A DNA stretch of 64,000 bases from VGBO01 sp964453335. GTDB lineage: Bacteria > Actinomycetota > Acidimicrobiia > Acidimicrobiales > CAIXPF01. The stretch lies in the NCBI GenBank assembly GCA_964453335.1, contig CAYVOK010000005.1, forward strand, positions 62,001-126,000. Reading direction: 5' to 3'. Position 1 is the first letter of the stretch. Every line of letters starts with the position of its first letter. A program made the position numbers and the translations under genes. The notes beneath the pieces are model-generated. The model was not told the origin of the DNA. It did not search any database and saw only the letters and a list, made by a program, of their open reading frames with translations. This document shows positions 27,081 through 36,661 of the stretch, in pieces.

Positions 27081-27775
27081 AATATTTTATCACAAATTCT
27101 ATTATCTTCTGCTGTTTTATTTCTTGGAATAATACTGGTTTCCATATTCTTGTCAAAAGCAAATATACCCATTTGAATTTGAGTAAAAATATCTGCTCTC
27201 ATGTAAACATCAATACTTTTAGTAATTCCAGTTTCTATTACGCTAGATAAAAGTTTTCTTGCCATAACAGAATCAATACTATAAGAATGTGCTCTGCAAA
27301 GTGTTCTTAGCCCATAATACTGAAGATGTGGAGGTATTGGACCAAATTTAAAACCATTTTTAACTTGTTCTATGCTTCCTAAATAATTAATACAATTAAA
27401 AGCTGCATGTGTTTCAAACTTTTGAAGCATTACAGCATCATGTTCTAATACAACTATAGGTTTATCGATTTCCGCACATCTTGCCCAAAGAGAAACATGT
27501 GTCAAGAAATTAGAAATCTCAGCTTTATCTAAAGTTGGATTAGGGCACTTTATCCATTTGAGCCAACTTTCATTTTCTAAATGTTTTGGGGCTTTGATGT
27601 AATCTCCAAGGCCATCAAATGCCTCCCACATCTTATAAGGCATTCCAACTTCTTTACAACTTTCTGCACATTGTTTGGCTAATTTTACGGAAGTTTCATT
27701 ATTCGGAAGATAATTGATGTAAGCAGATTCAACATCAATTTTATATTTAAATTTTATTGATTCACTTACATTCAT
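27077..27775 (-). CDS. GT25-like glycosyltransferase, copy A
   Basis: 232 aa. It resembles family 25 (LPS beta-galactosyltransferase-like) enzymes: a small N-terminal strand with YINYLPNNE, MWEAFDG at 49-55, the helix ISNFLTHVSLW (87-97) and the VVLEHDAVM strand (108-116), where family members have LEDDA; here His replaces the first Asp. A C-terminal RAHSYSID block is shared with copy B. It overlaps copy B (27772-28455) by 4 bp, and the two proteins align along their whole length, so they are tandem duplicates that have diverged. It is the last gene of the minus-strand glycan operon. Confidence 0.72.
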   Translation of the reverse strand: MNVSESIKFKYKIDVESAYINYLPNNETSVKLAKQCAESCKEVGMPYKMWEAFDGLGDYIKAPKHLENESWLKWIKCPNPTLDKAEISNFLTHVSLWARCAEIDKPIVVLEHDAVMLQKFETHAAFNCINYLGSIEQVKNGFKFGPIPPHLQYYGLRTLCRAHSYSIDSVMARKLLSSVIETGITKSIDVYMRADIFTQIQMGIFAFDKNMETSIIPRNKTAEDNRICDKIF

Positions 27776-28455
27776 CTTTTCTCCTTGCCAAGTTCTGGGA
27801 TAGTTGTTTCTCCAGCTTGATCATATGCATATATTCCAAAGCAAAGCATGGCAAATTTATCAAATCTTATAAAACAATCAGCAGAAGTATGAATTCCTTT
27901 TTCAATCATATGAGACACAAGATTTTTTGCCATAGCTGGATCGATACTATAAGCATGTGTTCTTAATAAGTGTCTATAGTCTACATTAAGTTGTGCATGA
28001 GGTGGAATCATATTCCAATAATTTGAAGAATATTGTTCTATACATCCAAGATAAATTATTGCATTTATAGCATTATGATTAGTAAACTTTTGAACCATAA
28101 TTGCATCATGTTCAAGAATTGCGATTGGTCTATCTACTTCAATACATCTGCACCAAAGGCTAAAGTGAGAAAGAAGGCAACATATTTCTGGCTTGGTCAA
28201 CTTATGATTTATCAATCGAAGCCACTTAAGCCATGTTGCGTTTTGAGAATGTTCGGGAACTTTAATTCCTTCTATTGTCTTGTCTGTTCCATCAAAAGCA
28301 TCCCAAATTACAGCTTTTTGACCTACTTTTTTACAAGATTGGAGACACCTTTGTCCCATGCTTTCTGAAGCGGCATGACCTTTTATTGTAATAATATAGG
28401 TGTTTTCTACTTCTGTATTCCATTTGGAGTGAAGTGTTTCATTTAATATTTGCAT
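27772..28455 (-). CDS. GT25-like glycosyltransferase, copy B
   Basis: 227 aa, homologous throughout to copy A. Conserved: YIITIKG at 20-26, WDAFDG (51-56), CCLLSHFSLW (92-101), AILEHDAIM (112-120) and RTHAYSIDPAMAKNL. The HD in LEHDA is common to both copies, so it is a property of this phage subfamily rather than a mutation. Donor and acceptor are unknown. It starts 2 bp after the sulfotransferase stop. Confidence 0.72.
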   Translation of the reverse strand: MQILNETLHSKWNTEVENTYIITIKGHAASESMGQRCLQSCKKVGQKAVIWDAFDGTDKTIEGIKVPEHSQNATWLKWLRLINHKLTKPEICCLLSHFSLWCRCIEVDRPIAILEHDAIMVQKFTNHNAINAIIYLGCIEQYSSNYWNMIPPHAQLNVDYRHLLRTHAYSIDPAMAKNLVSHMIEKGIHTSADCFIRFDKFAMLCFGIYAYDQAGETTIPELGKEKR

Positions 28456-28457
28456 TT

Positions 28458-29252
28458 TTAAACCTTGATATTAAATTCATCATACATAGATGTAAGATAT
28501 GGTCCCAAAACATCTTTAGGATTAGAACTTTCTTTTTTCAATGCAGGTCTAATTTTGTGCAAATTATCAAGACCCCAAGCTGAATCTTTATCTTCAGAAC
28601 ATCTGTTTTCTATTTTATTAAAATTATGATTTGAATAATCATCAATTCCCAAAAAACTGTAAATATTACTTAAAACACTTTTTGGATTATTTACAAGTTC
28701 ATCATAATGAACAAAAAATAAATTTTTCCTATCGTTTTTAAGTCCGTGCAAAACACTTTGATAAGGATCTGAAATATAAGAAGTCCAAAGTTTTTCAGCT
28801 CTGTTTGCCGTGTTTATTTTTTTATTTTCTCTTTTCAAATCTTCATCAACAAAGTTTGTCTTTCCTTCGTTTTTTTCTATTAACTTTAAATATGATGTAA
28901 TAATTTCTGAAAGAGGTCTTATAGTGCAAATTACCTTCGGTTCTTTTTCGGTAAACATCCTTAGTGGCTTTATATTTCTTGGATGTCCTCTATGCTTATC
29001 TAAAATATATTTTGTATTAAGATGCTTATAAAAATTATCTACTATAGCTTTGTATATGTTGTTTTCTATTACATCTTTGTCATATGTATATGTTTTATAA
29101 AGTCTATCAAATGCTTCATTTGTAAAACATAATAAATCTAGAAGTGGACTTGTAGGAGTTACTGTAAAATCTTCTCTTTGTCCAATAAGAGAGCCTAATA
29201 AAGTGCTGCCACTTCTTGGAAGTCCAGATAGATAAAATATAGTTTTATCCAT
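28458..29252 (-). CDS. Sulfotransferase
   Basis: 264 aa. The N-terminal GLPRSGSTLL (10-19) is the 5'-phosphosulfate-binding loop of PAPS-dependent sulfotransferases; a later block (CTIRPLSEIITSYLKL) fits the 3'-phosphate-binding region, and FFVHYDELVNNPKSVLSNIYSFLG is the typical C-terminal YEDL-like segment. It would transfer sulfate from PAPS to a hydroxyl, probably on a glycan or on a Tyr/Ser/Thr of a protein. It overlaps the TPR gene by 8 bp within the minus-strand operon. A second, more divergent member is at 51550. Confidence 0.88.
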   Translation of the reverse strand: MDKTIFYLSGLPRSGSTLLGSLIGQREDFTVTPTSPLLDLLCFTNEAFDRLYKTYTYDKDVIENNIYKAIVDNFYKHLNTKYILDKHRGHPRNIKPLRMFTEKEPKVICTIRPLSEIITSYLKLIEKNEGKTNFVDEDLKRENKKINTANRAEKLWTSYISDPYQSVLHGLKNDRKNLFFVHYDELVNNPKSVLSNIYSFLGIDDYSNHNFNKIENRCSEDKDSAWGLDNLHKIRPALKKESSNPKDVLGPYLTSMYDEFNIKV

Positions 29253-29601
29253 TTGATTCCTTTGCTAACATAGCCAAGTATTGCAATTCGGCGGTCGGAT
29301 TAATCTTTTTGTTTATATTAATATATGCCATAGCTTTCGCTGGCTGATTTGTATTTAAATATAATCTTGCAAGAAATGTTCTTATTTGATATCCTGCTTG
29401 ATTATTATTAGTAGAAACAAGTGCCTTTTCTGCCAATTTGATTGCAAGTTCGCTAGCACAAATTTCTGAATATGATTCCGCTAACTCAAAATACTGTTCT
29501 GCATTTGCTGCTAGTTTGGAAAACTCTTCTAAAATATCGAGAGCTAGTTGATTTTTTTTCAACTCAGCCAACCTTTTGCATAAATTTTTTAATTCGTTCA
29601 C
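29245..29601 (-). CDS. Short TPR protein
   Basis: 118 aa made of about three helical-hairpin repeats (LAELKKNQLALDILEEF, YFELAESYSEICASELAIKLAEKAL, RTFLARLYLNTNQPAKAMAYI) with the small/large residue spacing of tetratricopeptide repeats. It has no catalytic domain and probably forms a protein-binding scaffold. Overlaps of 4 and 8 bp with the TPR/GT gene and the sulfotransferase place it in the same translated unit; it may bring the enzymes to a shared protein target. Confidence 0.75.
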   Translation of the reverse strand: MNELKNLCKRLAELKKNQLALDILEEFSKLAANAEQYFELAESYSEICASELAIKLAEKALVSTNNNQAGYQIRTFLARLYLNTNQPAKAMAYININKKINPTAELQYLAMLAKESNG

Positions 29602-30959
29602 AATGACAACCTTTCTTTCACAAGAGCTTTAACATCTTCCATTATGTTGTCCCATCTTCTTGGAGTTTTTTGCCTTACAAGATCCATATTATCACCAAAC
29701 CAAGGAGTCTTGTTTGTTTTAGTATTAAAAATATAATAATCAGATATTTGAACTATAGTTATGCAGGGAACATCTAATGCTCCTGCTGCAGGGCAAATAC
29801 ATGTTGGACATGTAATTACTAAATCCATGCTATTAATATAATCGGCAGTATCTACAAAACTTTCTAATTCTTTACTTAAGTCAATAATACCAGGAAAATC
29901 TTTTAGCTCTTCCATTTCTGTATCTTTTTGCAAACTATAAAAATCTGCATCAATTTCTTTTAAAACTGCATATAAATCTTTTAATGGAAAATTACGATGT
30001 TTTGGGTATTCGTTTCCTGCCCATCGTATCCCAATTTTCTTTTTGGTTCCTTTAAGTTCTTTTTTCCCAGCCTTCATATAAGGACCATCCCATAAATCCT
30101 TTTCATTCACATCAAGTAAAATTGGCAAATACTGAGAATATGTCCAACTATAATCTTTGTATTTTTCTGGGTCAAAGTCTGTGATAACATCAAATCCACT
30201 ATTTCTAAACCATTCTGCGGCTCCTACCCTTCTGTTGACAGTTGCTGCTTGATGCCAATGTCCATACCATTTTACATCCATTCCATTTTCTTTTAATTTT
30301 TTCAAAAATCTAATATTGATAATTTCATCGCCCAATCCTGCTTCTGCAAAAACTATTAGTTTTTTGCAGTCATTTGTTCCATGCCAAAATTCTAATGGCA
30401 ATTCCTTTCTTGAATGATAATATTGACCACCAGCTTGCATGTTACGCATCTTGTCATTTTCAAAAACAATTCCCCTTATTCCATCAGCAAAATTTCCTTC
30501 CCTCAATTGATGCGGAGCCATATATGATCTGAATTTCGTTGATTCATACTCATCAAGATTTGATTCATCTACTTTATTTAATAATTCTTTTGCTTCGTCT
30601 TTATTATTATTTTCATACAAGCATCCAGCTTTTTCAATTAATATTGAATCTGATTCTTTTTCTTTATAAATTTCATCTAACAATGCTATTGCTTTTTCAG
30701 AAAATGCCATGTGCCGATATGAATTAGCAAGAACTGTCTTTACTTTCAATTTAATTTCAGATGGAATTTCAAGTTCTAACAATTTTTGACCATAAAAAAC
30801 AGATTCGTCATAAAAATTTAAGGATGACAAAGTTTCAAATACATAATAGATTTCTTCTGGTTCTGAAGCTGCATCGCCAATGATTTGTGCCATCTTCACA
30901 GCCAAATCGGGTTTGTTTACAGCAACTAATGTTCTAGCAATATTTCTAATATCAACCAT
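29598..30959 (-). CDS. TPR plus GT9/GT41-like glycosyltransferase, copy A
   Basis: 453 aa. Residues 1-180 are TPR-like helical repeats. Residues about 200-453 are a GT-B domain: LIVFAEAGLGDEIINIRF (nucleotide-sugar-side glycine loop), KIGIRWAGN, DADFYSLQK and DTADYINSMDLVITCPT...AGALDVP, a pattern shared by GT9 heptosyltransferases and bacterial TPR-linked transferases related to O-GlcNAc transferase. The TPR plus GT-B architecture is characteristic of enzymes that glycosylate proteins. It is homologous to the adjacent 484-aa protein and overlaps it by 8 bp. Donor sugar and protein target are unknown. Confidence 0.83.
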   Translation of the reverse strand: MVDIRNIARTLVAVNKPDLAVKMAQIIGDAASEPEEIYYVFETLSSLNFYDESVFYGQKLLELEIPSEIKLKVKTVLANSYRHMAFSEKAIALLDEIYKEKESDSILIEKAGCLYENNNKDEAKELLNKVDESNLDEYESTKFRSYMAPHQLREGNFADGIRGIVFENDKMRNMQAGGQYYHSRKELPLEFWHGTNDCKKLIVFAEAGLGDEIINIRFLKKLKENGMDVKWYGHWHQAATVNRRVGAAEWFRNSGFDVITDFDPEKYKDYSWTYSQYLPILLDVNEKDLWDGPYMKAGKKELKGTKKKIGIRWAGNEYPKHRNFPLKDLYAVLKEIDADFYSLQKDTEMEELKDFPGIIDLSKELESFVDTADYINSMDLVITCPTCICPAAGALDVPCITIVQISDYYIFNTKTNKTPWFGDNMDLVRQKTPRRWDNIMEDVKALVKERLSL

Positions 30960-32406
30960 TTAAATATCCCTCTTCCTTCAATTTTGTTTTAAGCTTTTGC
31001 AAAGGCTCTTTCCACGATCTTGGTTTTTCCTGCCTCAATAAAGTTAGGTTTTTCCCATACCAAGGAGACTCATCTCCTGTATGACACCAAGGATAATAAG
31101 AAGAAATTGGCACCATCAAAAATGCTTTCTTGCCTTGGCTAGCAGTCATATGCAAAACACTTGTGCAAGATGTAATAACAAAATCAAGGTTGTTAATTAG
31201 AGCCATAGTATCTTCAAGGCTATTCAATTCAGAACTGTGATCTATAATTCCTGGGAAATCTTTTAGCTCTTCTACGCCATCCCCTTTTTGCAAACTATGA
31301 AATTCTGCATCCATATCTTTTATTGTTTCATAAATTAGTTTTAACTGAATGCTTCTATGCAAATCTTGTTCATAATGTGGAGCCCCTCTCCATCTTATAC
31401 CCACTTTTAATTTTTTACCTTTTAATTCCCACTTTTTAATAAACTCTGGACAGGGTTTTAAATATGGACCGTACCAAAGATCTTTGTATTCACAATTTAA
31501 ATAAATTGGAAGACGCATAGAATATGTCCAGTATTTTTCATCAAGGTGATCAACTTCTGATAACTTTGTGATTACTGGGACATCATTCTTAATAAGAAGC
31601 TCTGTAAGACCCGGTCTATCATTTGTACCTTTATTACCTTCTTGTGTTGCAGTATACCAATAAGCATTAATTCCCATATCTTTCAAATGCTTCATAAATC
31701 TAACATTAATAATTTCATCGCCAATACCTGCTTCGGCATAAACAACCAAATTCTTTATATTTGGCTCACCTTCCCAAAAATCTAAATTCAACTTTTTATT
31801 TCTTGCAAATATACTTTCAATTTTCCATAAATTCATCTTTGCGCCTTCTAGCATAAAATGGCGCAATCCTTTTTGTAATTTATCTTCGTATAAATAATAA
31901 GTTCCTAGATTAAATTTGATTTTTATTTTTGTTTCTTCATCTAAATCTGGGAAGTCAACTAAAACCTTTTCAAGAATGTCCTTGGCTTCCATTTTTCTGT
32001 TCAAAAGATAATAGCAATATGCTTTTTCCATTTGAGTCGCAGGATCATTCTTAGTCTTTTCACCAGCCAAAATATATGGCAAAGCTTTTTCTGGATAATT
32101 ATTTTGATTATATACATTGACAAGATTTTTTCTAATAATTGCTGCCATTTCAGCATTCTTACATTCAGACAAACACCTTTCTGACCAATACATGCATTTG
32201 TCAAATGATTTAATTTTAAAATAACACTTACTTAAATTTTCAAATTGAAAAAAATTAAATGCTGTTTTGGCAAAAGCATCTAAGCATTTTTCTGCCAGAC
32301 TTCTTTCGCCTACTTGATCTAGAGCTACAATAAATGGTTCCAGATCTTGAATACCCGGAACATCATTTTCTTCTGGTTTTTTCAATCCTACTAAATCTGG
32401 TTTCAC
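30952..32406 (-). CDS. TPR plus GT9/GT41-like glycosyltransferase, copy B
   Basis: 484 aa. Residues 1-200 are TPR-like repeats (LAEKCLDAFAKTAFNFFQFENLSKCYF and others). The GT-B domain has LVVYAEAGIGDEIINVRF near residue 227, VGIRWRGAP, DAEFHSLQKG and a late LEDTMALINNLDFVITSCTS...HMTASQGK block, each matching copy A at the same place. Tandem duplication followed by divergence is the simplest explanation. It overlaps the methyltransferase gene by 4 bp. Confidence 0.83.
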   Translation of the reverse strand: MKPDLVGLKKPEENDVPGIQDLEPFIVALDQVGERSLAEKCLDAFAKTAFNFFQFENLSKCYFKIKSFDKCMYWSERCLSECKNAEMAAIIRKNLVNVYNQNNYPEKALPYILAGEKTKNDPATQMEKAYCYYLLNRKMEAKDILEKVLVDFPDLDEETKIKIKFNLGTYYLYEDKLQKGLRHFMLEGAKMNLWKIESIFARNKKLNLDFWEGEPNIKNLVVYAEAGIGDEIINVRFMKHLKDMGINAYWYTATQEGNKGTNDRPGLTELLIKNDVPVITKLSEVDHLDEKYWTYSMRLPIYLNCEYKDLWYGPYLKPCPEFIKKWELKGKKLKVGIRWRGAPHYEQDLHRSIQLKLIYETIKDMDAEFHSLQKGDGVEELKDFPGIIDHSSELNSLEDTMALINNLDFVITSCTSVLHMTASQGKKAFLMVPISSYYPWCHTGDESPWYGKNLTLLRQEKPRSWKEPLQKLKTKLKEEGYLNG

Positions 32407-32948
32407 TTGATTACCAACACTTTCATATTTGTTTTTAGAAGAACATTATTGAATCTTTCAGACAATTTCAAAATTTGTTCAAGATCAGGCTGTTTGTCAG
32501 AATCCAAGTATTCTGGATTGATATTATATCCAAAATCTACTATTTCCAAGTCAACTTTTAAAAAATCTGCTAGTGGTTCAATAACATATGACTTAGTATT
32601 TGCAAATTCACAATATTTTTTACTAAATTGTTTAAAGTTATCAACAGTAATTGCCCTTTGATGCATGGAGTCAGCATAAAAAGCATCACTCTTATGATGA
32701 GTTGATGAAATATTGATAATAGAACCCATCTTGCATACTCTGTATAGTTCTTTAATACAATTAAAATATCCTTTGCCAAGATATTCTAAAACATTATTTG
32801 CATATACTTCATCAACTTCATCATTTTCAAATGGAAGTACTTCGTTTTCAAGATCTAATACAATGTCTGGCTTTAGAAAAGGATGCCTATCAATTCTTAT
32901 TACGCCATCTTCAACTTTTTCTTTTCCGCAACCAATGTTAATTTTCAT
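32403..32948 (-). CDS. SAM-dependent methyltransferase (type 11)
   Basis: 181 aa. Motif I is INIGCGKEKVEDG (3-15); DIVLDLENEVLPFENDEVD follows at the usual acidic/post-I position, then VLEYLG and CIKELYRVCKMGSIINIS, matching the HxLEH and EhxRVLKPGG regions of type 11 methyltransferases. It probably methylates a sugar or a small acceptor in the glycan pathway. It is the first gene of the eight-gene minus-strand operon, with the Shine-Dalgarno GAGGAG, and diverges from the SDR epimerase across 47 bp. Confidence 0.82.
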   Translation of the reverse strand: MKINIGCGKEKVEDGVIRIDRHPFLKPDIVLDLENEVLPFENDEVDEVYANNVLEYLGKGYFNCIKELYRVCKMGSIINISSTHHKSDAFYADSMHQRAITVDNFKQFSKKYCEFANTKSYVIEPLADFLKVDLEIVDFGYNINPEYLDSDKQPDLEQILKLSERFNNVLLKTNMKVLVIK

Positions 32949-32995
32949 TTCTTATTCTCCTCATTATATTATAAGGTAGAAACAGGTGGCAAAAA
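32949..32995. promoter_or_regulatory. Divergent intergenic region with overlapping promoter-like boxes
   Basis: Contains ATTATATTATAAGG: TATAAT is readable on the minus strand and TATTATAA on the plus strand, so opposite -10 boxes overlap between the methyltransferase operon and the SDR gene. Both starts have Shine-Dalgarno sequences (GAGGAG minus, AGGTGG plus). Predicted only. Confidence 0.4.
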
Positions 32996-33892
32996 ATGAA
33001 AATATGTGTTACTGGAGCGAATGGATTTATTGGTTCAAATTTATGTTACTATCTTAAAAACTTAGGACATGAAGTTTATCCAATATGCAGCCATACTTGT
33101 AAAATTAGCGATGACTTCGGAGAAAATACAAGATTTACTGGCATGTTTGGATTTGATACTAATATTTTAAAACACGTTGATGGTATTATGCACTTAGCTG
33201 CTAATAATGACACTTTGTCTAAACAATCTAGTGAAATGTTAAGAGCAAATTTTTATGACTCAAAAAATTTATTAAAATATTCAATAAAATACCGTCATAA
33301 ATTTTTTATTTATGCAAGTTCTACTGCTGTGTATGGCAAGATTTCTTCTGTAATCACAGAAGATTCAAAACCAAAAGCAAATACAATTTATAGCAAATCA
33401 AAATTGAAATTTGACAAATTTATTACAAAAACAAATCCAAGATTGCGTTGGGTAGGACTACGATTATGTAATGTATATGGCCCTAATGAGATTCAAAAAA
33501 CTAGAAGAAGCAGTTATTTGAATCAAATTTTAGATAATATGATAAAAAACAAAGAAGTATATCTATTTGAAGATGGAACACAAAAAAGAGATTGGTGTTA
33601 TGTTGAAGATGTATGTTATGCATTTACAAATGCAATAAATAATTCTAAAAATGGAATATACAATATTGCTTCTGGCCAAAGCATATCGTTTATTGATTTG
33701 TTTAACGAATGTGCAAAAATTACTGGTTACAAAAAAGACCCTATATTCATACAAAACAAATATAAAAACCAGTACCAAAACAACATAGAAGTTGATATTT
33801 CTAGTGCAAATAAATATTTATCATATATTCCAAAATACAATATTGTAGATGGTATTCAAAAACTATATGAACTAAAAATTAACAATATTTAA
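32996..33892 (+). CDS. NAD-dependent sugar epimerase/dehydratase (extended SDR)
   Basis: 298 aa. The N-terminal Rossmann motif TGANGFIG (6-13, GxxGxxG), SST at 108-110 and the catalytic Y132-x3-K136 are all present, with RLCNVYGP (156-163) at the usual substrate-side position. It belongs with UDP-glucose 4-epimerases and nucleotide-sugar dehydratases; the exact reaction cannot be set from motifs. Together with the 2-epimerase it suggests local synthesis of a dedicated nucleotide sugar. It is single on the plus strand; 27 bp separate it from the large adhesin that follows. Confidence 0.88.
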   Translation: MKICVTGANGFIGSNLCYYLKNLGHEVYPICSHTCKISDDFGENTRFTGMFGFDTNILKHVDGIMHLAANNDTLSKQSSEMLRANFYDSKNLLKYSIKYRHKFFIYASSTAVYGKISSVITEDSKPKANTIYSKSKLKFDKFITKTNPRLRWVGLRLCNVYGPNEIQKTRRSSYLNQILDNMIKNKEVYLFEDGTQKRDWCYVEDVCYAFTNAINNSKNGIYNIASGQSISFIDLFNECAKITGYKKDPIFIQNKYKNQYQNNIEVDISSANKYLSYIPKYNIVDGIQKLYELKINNI

Positions 33893-33919
33893 AAAGCGAA
33901 TATTCTATATATTTATAAC

Positions 33920-36637
33920 ATGAGAATACTCAATCCACTATCAATTCAAAACTCAACACTTATTTATAGTGAACCAAAACCTATAACAGCTAATTCAATC
34001 TTGGTTTACAGACCAGATTTATATTCAAATAATACCCTTTCTTTATTTGATTTTAGCAGTACTAGCGGAAATACTGGAACAATAGCCAATGATTCTTGGC
34101 ACGAAATCAGTTATGAACCGCCTAAAATGTTTTTCGATGCTTTTGATGATTACATATATACAACTACGCAATATGTAAATCCGCAAGTTTTTTCACTCTC
34201 TTTTTGGTACAGAACAGCATTCAAAGATGGCAAAAAAATTATTGGATTTGAAAATCAAAGAAATTCTCTATCTGCAAATTATGACCGACAATGCTATGTC
34301 GGAACAAACGGACATTTATATTTCGGTGTAAATGATGGTGGTTCGGGAAAATATGCAACATATAATGTTGACACAAGTGATTATATGTGGAGACATGTAG
34401 TTGCAACTTATTCAAATGTAACCAAAGTTATGCAGTTATTCATTAATGGACAGCTATTTACTACTACTTCTCTTGTTAATGGTGCTGAAGTTAATACTGG
34501 TTATTGGAGGATAGGAAGTTATAAGGCAAGCGGATGGACGAATGGAGCAGATGGATATTTTGGTGGCGAAATCAGTTTTCCATCTATTTATCATAGAGTT
34601 TTGACAGTAGATGAGATAAAACAACTATTTTATGCAAACAACTATTTGTTTACTAGCAAGCAAGTTAAATTAGGCTATACTGGAGGAATACAACAATTTG
34701 TAATACCTGAAAATGTATATTCTATTGATATTGCTTTAGCCGGGGCACAGGGAGGCGATGGTAGTACAGGACAAACAGGCGGTCTTGGTGGAAATGTATT
34801 TACGAAATTGTCTGTAACACCGGGTCAATCAATTTATGTATCAGTAGGAGGATGCCCCGGAACAAGTCCAACGCCAAAATTTGGAGGTGGTGGTTTAGGC
34901 AGAGCAAATGGAACAACGGGAGGCGCAGGAGGCGGATACACAGCTATTTTCAATAGTATAACAATAAATCAAACTAATGTTATGGCCATAGCCGGTGGTG
35001 GTGGGGGTGGTGCTGGAAATATACTATCAAATGGTAATTATACTGGTGGTGCAGGCGCAGCAACTGGTTCATCTGGCTCTGGAACAAGAGGTAACGAACC
35101 AGCAAATGAAGTGAATCTTTACGGAACAAACTATGGATTTGGCGGTACATTAACCGCTGGTGGTGCTGCTGGAACAGCTTTCGATACTAATTCAATAGCA
35201 CCTCAAGCAGGATCGGCATTACAAGGTGGTAACGGTGGATTTGCAGCCGGTTATAACGGCGGTGCGGGCGGTGGTGGCGGTTATTATGGAGGCGGAGGTT
35301 CTGCTGCTGGTGGTAGAGCTAGCGGTGGTGGTGGCGGTGGTTCATCATATAGTGATTCATATGCATATTATGGAGAAACCAATGTAGGAGATGGATATGC
35401 TGTATTAAGCTGGTTTACTCAACAGCCAGATTATGAGCCGGGATTTAGATACTACAAGTGGAGAATACTCGAAACTAAAACAGCAGGAAGTATAACCCAA
35501 GCTTCTGAATTTGGATTTACTCAAAACAATTCCTTGCAACGATATGATGTAAATGCAATAACAAATCCGGGTGGCAGTAACACTCCTTCGTCAACTGAGG
35601 GTTGCAATAAATTGATGGACTACAATCTTGGAACAAAATGGGTAGATGGAAGCATTACAACCAACTTATATACTGATGTAATTTTTGATTATGGCGTTGG
35701 TCAAAAAAGAAGATACTATGGATACACTTGGGCTACAGCAAACGATAATGCCGGTAGAGACCCCGCCGACTGGGTTGTTTTAGGGAGCAATGACGATTCT
35801 ACTTATTATGTCTTAGATGTAATCAGCGGATATACCGCAACATCTTCAAGAAATGTATGGACTGATTTGCAAACTATAGATGGTGGCATGAGAATTGCTT
35901 CATTTTCTTATACTGGCTCTGAACAATCATGGACATCTCCAGATGGTGTTACAGATATATGGGTTTTGGCTGCTGGAGCAAAGGGTGGCAATGGCTCTAC
36001 TGGAAGACCCGGTGGCAAAGGAGCAGTAATTTATACAAAAGTTAGCATTACACCAAACACAACATATAAAATAGTTGTTGGCGGAAGCACAAATTCAACT
36101 ACTGCGGTATATGGTTATGGCGGAAATGGTGGCACTAATGGTGACAACACCAATAATGCTGGGGCTGGCGGTGGTTTGAGTGGAATATTCACTACATCAG
36201 TAACTACTGCTAATGCCATAGTTGTGGCTGGTGGAGGCGGTAGTGGAGGAGGGAATCCTACATATGGTGCTGGTGGTGCTGCTGGTGCTTTGTCTACTGG
36301 AGCAGGCTCTATAGGAGGCTACAGTTCTAGTTATCCTAATGTTCCCGGCAGAGGAGGCACACAGTCTGCTGCTGGTGTTGCAGGAACTCCTTTTGATGTT
36401 CAAAGCGTAAATCCAACTGCTGGTTCCGATGTTCAAGGAGGAAATGGTGGGTCTACTTCTAATTCAGGACACAATGGTGGTGGCGCAGGAGGTGGCGGCT
36501 ATTATGGAGGTGGCGGTGGTGCTGCTGGTGGTACAGCTACTGGTGGTGGTGGCGGTGGGGCAAGTTACAGCACAGGAACTGTACTGTATAGCTCTTTAAA
36601 TAATACAGGTGACGGATATTTAACTATTTGTTACTAA
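33920..36637 (+). CDS. LamG / Gly-rich / F5-8C modular adhesin
   Basis: 905 aa. Order: a LamG/concanavalin-like domain (about 25-245; FDAFDDYIYTTTQYV, SLSFWYRT, WRHVVATYS, LFINGQ), a Gly-rich beta domain (about 250-500; FVIPENVYSIDIALAGAQGG, many GGGG and YYGGGG runs), a discoidin/F5-8C-like domain (about 505-640; EGCNKLMDYNLGTKW, DPADWVVLGSNDDSTYYVLD), then a second copy of the Gly-rich domain (about 645-905). The Gly-rich modules resemble those of phage adhesin tips. LamG and F5-8C domains commonly bind carbohydrates, so glycan-receptor recognition is likely. No Shine-Dalgarno; TATATTTATAAC lies directly before the ATG. Confidence 0.85.
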   Translation: MRILNPLSIQNSTLIYSEPKPITANSILVYRPDLYSNNTLSLFDFSSTSGNTGTIANDSWHEISYEPPKMFFDAFDDYIYTTTQYVNPQVFSLSFWYRTAFKDGKKIIGFENQRNSLSANYDRQCYVGTNGHLYFGVNDGGSGKYATYNVDTSDYMWRHVVATYSNVTKVMQLFINGQLFTTTSLVNGAEVNTGYWRIGSYKASGWTNGADGYFGGEISFPSIYHRVLTVDEIKQLFYANNYLFTSKQVKLGYTGGIQQFVIPENVYSIDIALAGAQGGDGSTGQTGGLGGNVFTKLSVTPGQSIYVSVGGCPGTSPTPKFGGGGLGRANGTTGGAGGGYTAIFNSITINQTNVMAIAGGGGGGAGNILSNGNYTGGAGAATGSSGSGTRGNEPANEVNLYGTNYGFGGTLTAGGAAGTAFDTNSIAPQAGSALQGGNGGFAAGYNGGAGGGGGYYGGGGSAAGGRASGGGGGGSSYSDSYAYYGETNVGDGYAVLSWFTQQPDYEPGFRYYKWRILETKTAGSITQASEFGFTQNNSLQRYDVNAITNPGGSNTPSSTEGCNKLMDYNLGTKWVDGSITTNLYTDVIFDYGVGQKRRYYGYTWATANDNAGRDPADWVVLGSNDDSTYYVLDVISGYTATSSRNVWTDLQTIDGGMRIASFSYTGSEQSWTSPDGVTDIWVLAAGAKGGNGSTGRPGGKGAVIYTKVSITPNTTYKIVVGGSTNSTTAVYGYGGNGGTNGDNTNNAGAGGGLSGIFTTSVTTANAIVVAGGGGSGGGNPTYGAGGAAGALSTGAGSIGGYSSSYPNVPGRGGTQSAAGVAGTPFDVQSVNPTAGSDVQGGNGGSTSNSGHNGGGAGGGGYYGGGGGAAGGTATGGGGGGASYSTGTVLYSSLNNTGDGYLTICY

Positions 36638-36661
36638 TAAATCAAAAGTTACTCATTAAAT

